Shown piece after piece: positions 56,948 through 64,000 of a DNA stretch of 64,000 bases. The translations under genes were made by a program, and so were the position numbers. The number at the start of each line of letters is the position of its first letter. Positions within the stretch are counted from its first letter, which is position 1. The notes beneath the pieces were generated by a model that had not been told where the DNA came from, made no database searches, and was given only the letters and a program-made list of their open reading frames with translations. The DNA is from Acidobacteriota bacterium (GTDB lineage Bacteria > Acidobacteriota > Terriglobia > Terriglobales > Acidobacteriaceae), in contig JABCZL010000002.1 of assembly GCA_013289685.1 (NCBI GenBank), positions 186,001-250,000 on the forward strand, read 5' to 3'.

Positions 56948-58558
56948 CTATTCTGGCTCCTTGGGCAGCGGCTTCTCGATGGGCTTGCGGGGGAGCATTT
57001 GATCGCGCGTGGCGGCGTCGTAGACGAAGCTGGCGACGATCACGGAGATCTGCTTGAGGTCGTCAGGTTGCAGGCGGTCGTAGACGTCCATGTTGGAGTG
57101 GTGGGTGCGGGTGTCGTATTCGATGGGGTCCTGGATGAACTGGAATCCGGGGATGCCGGCGGCGTCGAAGGAAAGGTGGTCGGTGCCACCGGTGTTGCGC
57201 ATCGAGAGTGTCGTCATGCCGAGGTCTTTGAAGGGGCGCATCCAGGCTTCGAAGATGGGGGCGACGGCTTCGTTTTCCTGCAGGTAGATGCCGCGAATTT
57301 TCCCAGTGCCATTATCGACGTTGAAGTAGGCGGAAACTTTTGCTTGCTCCGGTTTCACGGTGACCGGACCGGCGTCGCGGCGCAGGAGAGTGGGCAGGTC
57401 TTTCATAGCGGGATCGTCCGAGCGTGGGCGTGAGCCGAAGTGCTGCTCGACGTAGCCCTGTGAGCCGAGCAGGCCTTCTTCTTCGCCACTCCAGAGGCCG
57501 ATGCGGATGGTGCGGCGGGGCTTGATGTCGAGGGCTTTCAGGATGCGAACGGCTTCCATCATAACGATGGTGCCTGCACCGTTATCGGTGGCGCCAGTGC
57601 CGGCGTGCCAGGAATCGAGGTGAGCGCCCAGCATGACGACTTCGTCTTTCTTGTCGGTGCCGGGGATTTCGGCGATAGTGTCGTACTGCATGGGGTCATC
57701 GTCGTAGAAGGTGTTGGTGACGTTCAGTTCGAGCGTGACATCTTTTTTTTGCTGGAGCAGGCGGGCGATGCGGGTCCAGTGCTCCAACGCCATGGTGAGC
57801 TGGGGAATGGTGGTGGTTTCGCCGGGCTTGTAGGATCCGCCAGACTGGACGAAGACGGTGCCACCGCCGCCGGTGCCGCGGCTGTGGTCGATGACGGCGA
57901 GAACTTTTTCGTCGGCGAAGAACTGGTTGAGATCTTTCATGAACTGGCGGCGGCGGGCGAACTCGGCCATGCGGAAGGGCGGGCGCTCGCCGGGGATTTC
58001 ATACGCGCCTTCCTTGGCGAGGTCGTCGTCGCTGAGCCGCTTGAAGGGAGCTTCGGCGATGGGTTTCACTTCGGCGTCGGGGCCGGCGATGGCGATCATT
58101 CCGGCGAGCTTGCCTTTGTATTTGTCGAAGTCCTCCTTCTTTTCAATGGTGACGCGGATGCACTTGCCGGTGACCACGCCGTTGGTGCCGGGGGTCCAGG
58201 CTTTGGAGTAGACGATGAGAGGGACGACGTCTGGCGAGGTCATGCGGGCGTTGACGTATTGATTGGCCCATCCGCGGCCGAAAGGACCCCAGGGCTCCAG
58301 GTGAGCATTACTCAGGCCCATCGCCGTGAGCTGGTCGCGGGTCCATTCATTGGCGCGCTTCATGTTGGGCGATCCGGTGAGGCGCTCGCCGATCGAGTCC
58401 ATAAGGCCGGTCGCGTACTCCATAACCTTGGAGTTGCGGAAGCCTTCATAGCGAATGCGGGAGATGGTTTCGAGATCGACTTTTTCCTGGGACCAGAGTG
58501 AGGGAACGGAGAACAGAATGACGACGAGAGAACACACGAGTCGAGAAGACCTCTTCAT
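56948..58558 (-). CDS. Secreted M28-family zinc peptidase
   Basis: A 536-residue exported peptidase. Signal peptide about 1-22 (LVCSLVVILFSVPSLWS). A protease-associated (PA) domain region lies around 110-240, then the M28 metal sites appear in order: LGAHLDSWHAGTGATDNGAG (His and Asp), GLWSGEEEGLLGSQGY (Glu-Glu), an Asp in AYFNVDNGTG and the final His in DTRTHHSNMDVYDRL. This is the usual bi-zinc aminopeptidase set. The start is ATG 58558, with CAGGAG nine bases upstream. No operon partner is evident. Confidence 0.92.
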   Translation of the reverse strand: MKRSSRLVCSLVVILFSVPSLWSQEKVDLETISRIRYEGFRNSKVMEYATGLMDSIGERLTGSPNMKRANEWTRDQLTAMGLSNAHLEPWGPFGRGWANQYVNARMTSPDVVPLIVYSKAWTPGTNGVVTGKCIRVTIEKKEDFDKYKGKLAGMIAIAGPDAEVKPIAEAPFKRLSDDDLAKEGAYEIPGERPPFRMAEFARRRQFMKDLNQFFADEKVLAVIDHSRGTGGGGTVFVQSGGSYKPGETTTIPQLTMALEHWTRIARLLQQKKDVTLELNVTNTFYDDDPMQYDTIAEIPGTDKKDEVVMLGAHLDSWHAGTGATDNGAGTIVMMEAVRILKALDIKPRRTIRIGLWSGEEEGLLGSQGYVEQHFGSRPRSDDPAMKDLPTLLRRDAGPVTVKPEQAKVSAYFNVDNGTGKIRGIYLQENEAVAPIFEAWMRPFKDLGMTTLSMRNTGGTDHLSFDAAGIPGFQFIQDPIEYDTRTHHSNMDVYDRLQPDDLKQISVIVASFVYDAATRDQMLPRKPIEKPLPKEPE

Positions 58559-58670
58559 AGTGGAGCGCTCCTGAGCGGGAATCAATCGGGGATTATACGC
58601 CGGGGATGGGAAGCGACGCCGACCAGGATTGTAAAGTTATTTCAAGATGCCGAGGCGGAAAAAGCGATCA

Positions 58671-58699
58671 ACCACGAAGGGCACGAAGGTTCACGAAGT
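58671..58699. repeat. CACGAAGG-type short tandem repeat
   Basis: Three imperfect tandem copies of CACGAAG(G) (58673-58681, 58682-58691, 58692-58698). This sort of motif recurs between genes in many bacterial genomes. It lies just upstream of the M28 gene and next to the palindrome at 58722. Confidence 0.6.
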
Positions 58700-58721
58700 A
58701 AAACCGTGGGAGATGCAGGGC

Positions 58722-58743
58722 GAGACGTAACAAGCTACGTCTC
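58722..58743. repeat. GAGACGTA/TACGTCTC palindrome at the TPR gene's 3' end
   Basis: An 8-bp perfect inverted repeat (58722-58729 with 58736-58743), six-base centre. Its right end touches the TPR-protein stop codon at 58743-58745. No T-run follows on either strand. Its form resembles REP-like dispersed palindromes (AGACGTAGC..GCTACGTCT type). Confidence 0.7.
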
Positions 58744-60701
58744 TACGAACGGGGTTTCTTGGCGACGGGCTCCTTCCGTTTTTCATCGGAATCGACGGAA
58801 TACAGCATGTAGTGATCGAAACTGTGGCGGCGGTAGTAGTGGTGCTTGCGGAAGTCGAAATAAATCTCGGCGCTCTTCGGCAGCCACAGTGAGATGTTTT
58901 TCTTTTCGAAAGGGATGGGGCCGTATTCCACGAACTCGTGCTCACTGAGGAGCTGGATTTCGGGCATCGGGTTCATCATCTCCGCTTCGATGCGCACAAT
59001 CTGGAACTTGTCGGCGGTGATCCACGCTCGCCCCTTGAGCGGGACGGGATGAATCTCACTTCCAACCTTATAGCTATGCATGCGGTTGGGACGGTCGGGA
59101 CGCTGGCGGAAATGGACAAGCCAGCTGGCCTGGCCGTGCCAGTCTCCGAGACCTTCGCACTGCATTTCGAAGGTATCGCGCATGTCAGGATGGAAGACGA
59201 GCGCCAGAGCGGCAAAACCAGTACTGGCAATGTGGTCGGGATATTCCGCCAATCCAGGCTTATCAACGCGGTACTCTTCGACGGAAAGAAATCCGGGCTG
59301 GGGCTCAGAGATGGAAGCGACGTAATTGTACTTGCGGGTTTCGGTGCGAACGGGAACTCCGAACGAGTCGAGCGACTCATGGAATAAGTCTTCGACTGCG
59401 GCGAAGCGGGCTACATCGTGGACCAGTTCCTGCACGCGTTTGCCGGACTCTTCAACCACCTGCGCGGAGGGACACTCGACGCCAGAGGCGACCGCAGTCT
59501 TAACGTCATCAATGCCGGGCGGCTGCCACGGGGTCGTTGCAAGCGGCGGTGCAGCAACTGCTGACAGAGGGTCAACGCTGAAGAGGCGGGCCTCGGTCTG
59601 GGACGTGTCGTCGGACGAGGTGGCAGTGGATTCGTGTTGCTGGATCTCCGCGATCAGAGCGCGAACCTGCTCAGCCATGGGATGTTTCGGCGATTCATCG
59701 AGAAAGACATTGAGAGCCTGAATCGCCTCCTGATCGTGGCCCAGGTTTACGAGTGCCTGTCCCAGAACGAGTTGGGCGGGGCTGGCAGCAGTCTTACCCT
59801 TGGTGATCGCGATCTGGGCCTCGTCCCGCGCCTTGTCATAGTCTTTCTGGTGAAGGTAGGCGTCGGCGAGCAGATTATGCGGGAGCCAGTTTTCAGCGTC
59901 CGCCAGCACGGCCTGCTCCAGCGCGGATCGTGCAGCAGGATAATCCTGGCGCTCCAAGCCGGTTCGTCCGAGGAGGGTGAGCGCCTGAGCGTTGTGAGGG
60001 TTTAGACTCGCGGCCGCGCCCAGGTATGTTCCGGCTTCGGTGAAGTCCCTTTTCTGAAAATACAAATACCCAAGAAGAAAGTTCAGATCCGGGCTGTAGG
60101 GAAATAACTGGTGGGCTTCGTCGAGTTGTTTCTGCGCTTCTTTGAAATTGCCAGACCGCAAGGCGGAAACCGCGCGCTTGGCTTGTTTCCGCGCTTTCGG
60201 GGACAACTCCCGGTCGGACACATCGAGATTGATCGCGTCAGGATCTCGGCGCAGCACGACGTCGACCAGCACTGGGGCCAGCGAGTTCGGGACCTGCACT
60301 TCTTTCTGAGAGCTGAGATAGCCGACTGCGCTGACTTCCACGTTGTAATTTCCGTAGGCAAGATTGGCAAACACTCCCTGCGAAGTGTCTTCCAGCGTGG
60401 TCTGCCAAACGGGTGACTGACTGCTGGGGCTCACGAGCTTCAGCAATGCCTGGCGATCGAGGTGAGTGCCCTTGCGCTCGTTATACACGGTAAAGACGAG
60501 CACTCCAGTGCCCGGCAGGGTGCTGTAAATTGTGGCAGTCCGACGAAGAGGGTCCAGGTTGGCCGGAAGAGGCTGTGGTGGTCCGGTGGAGATATCACGC
60601 TGAGCGATGGCAGTTGTGGTCAGCAAACAAGCGAGGAAGAATCGGACACAGAAAAGCCGCCCGACATAAGGCATTGGAGGAATAGCGCGACGGCGGAGCA
60701 T
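58743..60701 (-). CDS. TPR-repeat protein with carboxypeptidase-regulatory-like module
   Basis: A 652-residue exported protein. The N-terminal hydrophobic stretch (FCVRFFLACLLTTTAIAQ) is a signal peptide. A regulatory-like beta domain follows (NLAYGNYNVEVSAVGYLSSQ), then TPR helices from about 160 to 340 (GNFKEAQKQLDEAHQLFPYS, DFTEAGTYLGAAASLNPHNA, DYPAARSALEQAVLADAEN). A Ser/Thr-rich linker precedes a C-terminal beta-rich region (WLVHFRQRP, ADKFQIVRIEAEMM). It is probably periplasmic and scaffolding; no enzyme motif is seen. I start at ATG 60701 with GGGGA upstream; the frame open to 61061 shadows motB. Confidence 0.82.
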   Translation of the reverse strand: MLRRRAIPPMPYVGRLFCVRFFLACLLTTTAIAQRDISTGPPQPLPANLDPLRRTATIYSTLPGTGVLVFTVYNERKGTHLDRQALLKLVSPSSQSPVWQTTLEDTSQGVFANLAYGNYNVEVSAVGYLSSQKEVQVPNSLAPVLVDVVLRRDPDAINLDVSDRELSPKARKQAKRAVSALRSGNFKEAQKQLDEAHQLFPYSPDLNFLLGYLYFQKRDFTEAGTYLGAAASLNPHNAQALTLLGRTGLERQDYPAARSALEQAVLADAENWLPHNLLADAYLHQKDYDKARDEAQIAITKGKTAASPAQLVLGQALVNLGHDQEAIQALNVFLDESPKHPMAEQVRALIAEIQQHESTATSSDDTSQTEARLFSVDPLSAVAAPPLATTPWQPPGIDDVKTAVASGVECPSAQVVEESGKRVQELVHDVARFAAVEDLFHESLDSFGVPVRTETRKYNYVASISEPQPGFLSVEEYRVDKPGLAEYPDHIASTGFAALALVFHPDMRDTFEMQCEGLGDWHGQASWLVHFRQRPDRPNRMHSYKVGSEIHPVPLKGRAWITADKFQIVRIEAEMMNPMPEIQLLSEHEFVEYGPIPFEKKNISLWLPKSAEIYFDFRKHHYYRRHSFDHYMLYSVDSDEKRKEPVAKKPRS

Positions 60702-60784
60702 AAACAAATCCCCGAGCAGTTTGGCACAGTCGTTGGCGCGGGTCAAACGCAGTGGAGCTGAAACTTCCTGTAGAGTCTCCGAAA

Positions 60785-61603
60785 CTACTCTTTTGCGGTG
60801 GGTTTTTGCTGGGGCGAGGCGGGCTTCGTGCCCTCGTCCTTCTGGTCGGCGGGGGCGGGTTTGGCGTCCTCGTCGTCGTCGTTTTTCACGATGTATTGCA
60901 CGATGAGCGAGATACGGCGATTGGAGGGGTCGAGCGGGGCGTCGGGCTTGCGCAGACGCTGGTCGGCAAATCCGCGGACCTGGGTTATCTGGTCTGGCCG
61001 GATTCCGTTGGCCTGCATGACGCGGCGGGCAGCGTTGCCGCGGTCGGAGGAGAGTTCCCAATTGCCGTAGGTGGCGGAAGGCGCGTAAGGCGTGGAATCC
61101 GTGTGGCCTTCGATGGAGAGCTTGTTGGGGACCTTGCCCAATTCCTGCGCAAGAGTGATCAGCATCTCGCTGCCATCACCGTTCAGCTTGGCGCTGCCGC
61201 TATCGAAGAACGTGCCCTTGGCCGATTCGGAGAGTTCGATGCGGAGGCCTTCGGCGGTGACGGTCATCTCGATGTGGCTCTTCAGTTTTTCGAAGTCGGT
61301 CATCTGCTTGATGGCAATTTGCAGTTGTTCCTTCAGCTTGGACATGTTGTCGCGGGTGAGGGTGAAGTTCTCCCCGGAGCCGACCATGTTGGAGCCAACT
61401 TTTTTCGCGGTGCCGGTGGGATCCTTGAAATATCCGCCGACGGCCACCTGAATCTGCTTGCTGGAGTTGAGCAACCAGAGGACGATGAACAGGGCCATCA
61501 TGGCGGTAACGAAGTCGGCGTAGGCGACCTTCCACGCGCCGCCATGGTGGCCGCCGTGGCCGCCTTTTTTCTTGAGGATGATGATGGGGCGAGTTTTGTC
61601 CAT
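60785..61603 (-). CDS. motB: Flagellar motor stator protein MotB
   Basis: A 272-residue protein. After a glycine/histidine-rich cytoplasmic start, a single membrane helix carries the proton-binding Asp in AYADFVTAMMALFIVLWLL. A plug/linker follows, then an OmpA-like peptidoglycan-binding domain (LSIEGHTDSTPYA, LSSDRGNAARRVM, GFADQRLRKPDAPLDPSNRR). The C-terminal tail is charged and Pro/Lys-rich. It is immediately downstream of the MotA frames, the standard motAB arrangement for the flagellar stator. Confidence 0.93.
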   Translation of the reverse strand: MDKTRPIIILKKKGGHGGHHGGAWKVAYADFVTAMMALFIVLWLLNSSKQIQVAVGGYFKDPTGTAKKVGSNMVGSGENFTLTRDNMSKLKEQLQIAIKQMTDFEKLKSHIEMTVTAEGLRIELSESAKGTFFDSGSAKLNGDGSEMLITLAQELGKVPNKLSIEGHTDSTPYAPSATYGNWELSSDRGNAARRVMQANGIRPDQITQVRGFADQRLRKPDAPLDPSNRRISLIVQYIVKNDDDEDAKPAPADQKDEGTKPASPQQKPTAKE

Positions 61604-61626
61604 GTTCGTAGTGTGAAGAGTAATGC

Positions 61627-62525
61627 TTAGGAGGCGGCCGCTCCCTCAGCCGCGGGTGGCGCATCCGTTCCCTCCGCTCCACGGTTGCGGCAAGCTTTTT
61701 CGAGTTCCTGGAAGGAAGGCCGCACGTGTCCGGGGACGGCGCGCCGCGCCATTTCCACGGCCATGATGGGCGCAGTGCCTTTCAGAAAAGAAACCATCAG
61801 CACCCGCATCACGTAGAGGAAGGCATGCTCTTCCTCGGCGGCTTTGGTCATGTTGGCGGCGATGGGGCCGACCAATCCGTAACACAGCAGGATGCCGAGG
61901 AATGTTCCCACCAGGGCCGCGGCAACCTTGTGTCCGATTTCTTCGGGCGGGCCGCCGAGCGCGCCCATGGTGATCACGACGCCGAGGACGGCGGCGACGA
62001 TTCCGAGGCCGGGCAGGGAATCGGCCATGGTACTGAGAGCGGCGGTGGGCGCGGCGGAATCGTTATGGTGAACCTCAAGATCGAGGTCGAGCATCTGGTC
62101 GAGATCGAAGGCATCGATGCCGGTGATGGCCATGCGCAAGGAGTCGCAGACGAAATCGCAGACGTGATGATTCTTGAGGAACGCGGGATTCTTGGAAAAA
62201 ACCGGGTCTTCGCGGGCTCTTCCACATCGGATTCAAGGGCCATTAAACCGTCTTTGCGGGCCTTGTTGAGCAGGTCATACATCATTTTCAAGGTATCGAT
62301 GTAGCTTTGCCTGCCGAACTTGGAGCCGCCGAAGACGCCACCGATTCCACCGCCGATCTTCTTGAGGATATGGAGGGGGTTCGCGACCAGAAGTGTGCCC
62401 ACGGCGGCGCCGCCGATGATGATCAATTCAGCCGGTTGCATGAGGACTCTGAGGTTGCCATGCTCCATGAGGTAGCCAGCCACCACGCAACCGAAGACGA
62501 TGATGATGCCGATAATCGCAAACAT
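61627..62525 (-). pseudogene. motA: Flagellar motor stator protein MotA, frameshifted
   Basis: Two overlapping frames together encode a full MotA. From ATG 62525, residues 1 to about 110 match (GIIIVFGCVVAGYLMEHG, IIIGGAAVGTLLVANP, LLNKARKDGLMALESDVEEP). After a run of six T on the coding strand (62201-62196) the original frame becomes nonsense while the -1 frame continues with FSKNPAFLKNHH, FDLDQMLDLDLEVHH and MADSLPGLGIVAAVLGVVIT, ending at 61627. The span is 899 bases, one short of 300 codons, consistent with loss of one T. It may be a sequencing/assembly error, a real mutation, or slippage. Confidence 0.88.
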
Positions 62526-62527
62526 TG

Positions 62528-63532
62528 CTAGCTCCCGGATGATCCTTTGGAGGACGAAGTGTTCGAAGACGAAGCGTCTGAAGCGGAGGCAGCATCGGCT
62601 CGCCGGGCTGAAGCTGTCTCCAGTGATTTCTGTACTCGTTCGATAATGGACTCGATGGCGTCGTCAGGCTGTGCATAAGCTTCGCCCACGGAAATGGGCA
62701 AGGACCGGCGCTCTCCCCACCACTGGATGCCGTCGCCGGCGAGCATGCGGCCGACCCGTTCGCGGACCGAGGGCAACGCCTCACTAGGGCAGCCATTGAG
62801 GATGACGAGGAACTGATCGTCGCCCCAGTGTCCGATCACGTCGGTTCTCCACAGCGTGCGTTCCAGCGAACGAGCGACGACGGTTAGTAAGGAAGAAGCG
62901 GCTTCCGGTCCCAGGCTGGCGCGGAAGTGGGGCAGTCCTTCGAGTCGCAAGCCGAGGACGGCGAAGGGAACCTTCACTTCGACGAAGTTAGCGAGCGTAC
63001 GGCCCAATTGGGACAGCATCAATGCATGGCTGGGCACGCTGGTGACTGGGTCGATGCCACCGGGAAGTTGGAGGGTCTCGTCTTGATCAATGGGAGCGGC
63101 GGTTTGTTGCAGCTCCTCGAAGGTCTCGACTGCGCCGATGATCGAACCGTGCTGGTTGTGCACGGGGACGGCGCGGATGCGGACTGGAATTTCATATCCC
63201 GTTTTGTGGTGCAGGAATCCGATGGCCTCGGTGGAGTGCGAGGTCTTGATGGCGCGGGCGACGGGACAATCCTGGTTGCAGAATTCGCATCCGGGCTGAT
63301 CGCAGTGCGACAGAGGCTCCGAGGCACAGGAATGACCGATGACTTCGTGGCGGCGGTGGCCGGTGATGCGCTCGGCTCCGTCGCTCCAGTAGACGATTTT
63401 CTTTTGCATGTCGACGACGCAGAGGCCCGTGGGCAGGCTGTCGAGGATGCTGCGGCAGATCTCAGAGTCGTGAAATGCGGACATGTGGAGGTCGGAAGAT
63501 CCCTGACTATTGGGCTCATCGGCAGAATCCAC
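62528..63532 (-). CDS. PAS domain protein with degenerate GGDEF domain
   Basis: A 334-residue cytoplasmic protein. An N-terminal PAS domain (about 20-140: ILDSLPTGLCVVDMQKKIVYWSDGAE begins it) carries a cysteine cluster CDQPGCEFCNQDCP. A GGDEF-fold domain follows (about 165-310), but the signature position reads GDDQF (237-241) instead of GGDEF, so cyclase activity is unlikely. The C-terminus is a Ser/Ala-rich low-complexity tail. It lies two bases upstream of motA on the same strand, so it may tune motility. The start is GTG 63532 or ATG 63484; neither has a strong ribosome-binding site. Confidence 0.83.
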   Translation of the reverse strand: MDSADEPNSQGSSDLHMSAFHDSEICRSILDSLPTGLCVVDMQKKIVYWSDGAERITGHRRHEVIGHSCASEPLSHCDQPGCEFCNQDCPVARAIKTSHSTEAIGFLHHKTGYEIPVRIRAVPVHNQHGSIIGAVETFEELQQTAAPIDQDETLQLPGGIDPVTSVPSHALMLSQLGRTLANFVEVKVPFAVLGLRLEGLPHFRASLGPEAASSLLTVVARSLERTLWRTDVIGHWGDDQFLVILNGCPSEALPSVRERVGRMLAGDGIQWWGERRSLPISVGEAYAQPDDAIESIIERVQKSLETASARRADAASASDASSSNTSSSKGSSGS

Positions 63533-63804
63533 AGAGACTTCAGAGGCGGCCTTGCCAGGTTTTGGCGCGCGATGGAGCGAAGGCCCTGTTTTTCAGGGGG
63601 ATAGAAAGAGGCGTTCCAAAAGCGGCCATGGCACGGAAGTGCCATAGGCAGGAGAATGAGGCCATTTTATTTTTGTCGGGGAGCAGTTCTGGGGGAGGGC
63701 TGCCCGGGCGTCCCGGACTCGAAAGAGTTTCGGGGCGCTCGTTATTTTTTCCGGCTCAATTTTTTCGGATTGGTTTTTCCGACCCTGAACGTTCCCGGCC
63801 TGGT
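63533..63804. other. Intergenic region between PAS/GGDEF and TonB genes
   Basis: About 270 bases with no family-like frame. It contains T-rich stretches near 63747-63778 but no stem strong enough for me to call a terminator. Confidence 0.45.
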
Positions 63805-64000
63805 TCAGTTGGTGGAGATGGTGAAGTTGACCGTGATCTTGGCCTGAGTCTCGACCGGTTCGGAGCCCTGGTAGTGGGGCTTGAAATGCCACTGCTTGAC
63901 GGCTTCCTGGGCGGCGCTGGCCAGGATGGGCGGACCGCTGAGCACGCGGAGATCCTGGATCAACCCATTGCGGCCGATCAGCGCCTGCAGAATCACCGAG
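63805..64000 (-). CDS. TonB C-terminal domain protein (5' partial)
   Basis: Only the last 65 or so codons are in the window; the frame runs off the right edge. VILQALIGRNGLIQDLRVL and EAVKQWHFKPHYQGSEPVE, ending KITVNFTIST, match the C-terminal domain of energy transducer TonB proteins, which contacts TonB-dependent receptors. The remainder, including any proline-rich linker and membrane anchor, lies outside. Confidence 0.85.
   Translation of the reverse strand, partial: SVILQALIGRNGLIQDLRVLSGPPILASAAQEAVKQWHFKPHYQGSEPVETQAKITVNFTISTN

Noticed and set aside
57605-58501. Plus-strand frame opposite the M28 peptidase
   Set aside because: Antisense shadow; composition is repetitive Gly/Val/Asp with no domain.
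60752-61630. Plus-strand frame opposite motB
   Set aside because: Antisense shadow of a clear MotB.
62196-62201. Programmed -1 frameshift in motA
   Set aside because: The zero-frame heptamer is G TTT TTT, which does not fit a good simultaneous-slippage site, and MotA has no known need for recoding; a lost T is simpler.

Overview
The window looks like a chromosomal segment (roughly 60% GC by eye) from a soil Acidobacteriota, probably of the Koribacter/Terriglobia kind. The grounds are a giant TonB-dependent receptor with an N-terminal carboxypeptidase-regulatory-like domain, many secreted glycosidases, a DUF58/SpoIIM/RDD membrane cluster, and a compact his operon. The placement is inferred from gene content, not from a phylogenetic marker. 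I saw no CRISPR array, rRNA, tRNA or insertion sequence.

Layout. 1-2.6 kb: end of a DUF58 gene, a SpoIIM-like membrane protein and an RDD protein; the last two are divergent across a spacer made almost wholly of a 13-bp tandem repeat. 2.6-6.1 kb: a large secreted GH2 glycosidase. 6.2-12.6 kb: a histidine operon hisI-G-D-C-B-H-F-A, preceded by a histidine-rich leader peptide and a strong intrinsic terminator, i.e. a transcription attenuator. 12.65-15.7 kb: a DUF2461 protein and the helicase HrpB. 15.7-21.6 kb (minus strand): an L-fucose oxidation operon (lactonase, UxaA-type dehydratase, two SDR dehydrogenases, FucP permease, mutarotase).

21.8-36.2 kb: a near-complete purine-to-glyoxylate block: adenosine deaminase, a periplasmic nucleoside protein, guanine deaminase, a purine permease, three-subunit xanthine dehydrogenase, membrane urate hydroxylase PuuD, HIU hydrolase, OHCU decarboxylase (fused to the dehydrogenase FAD subunit), allantoinase, allantoate amidohydrolase, ureidoglycine aminohydrolase and a plant-like ureidoglycolate amidohydrolase. 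Together these would carry adenosine or guanine to glyoxylate, CO2 and ammonia without a urea step.

36.2-40.3 kb: a GH63-type glucosidase and a soluble transhydrogenase. 40.5-56.2 kb: a polysaccharide-utilisation-like region with a degenerate TonB-receptor 5' fragment, an intact TonB receptor, a secreted TIM-barrel protein, a VOC protein, two tandem Tat-exported paralogues of unknown activity, and an operon of alpha-galactosidase, beta-helix protein and another Tat-exported barrel protein. 56.2-64 kb (minus strand): TrmO, an M28 peptidase, a TPR protein, MotB, a frameshifted MotA, a PAS/degenerate-GGDEF protein and the C-terminal end of a TonB protein.

The best leads are the his attenuator, the complete ureide pathway with its XdhB-UraD fusion, and the cluster of uncharacterised exported barrel proteins around the alpha-galactosidase.
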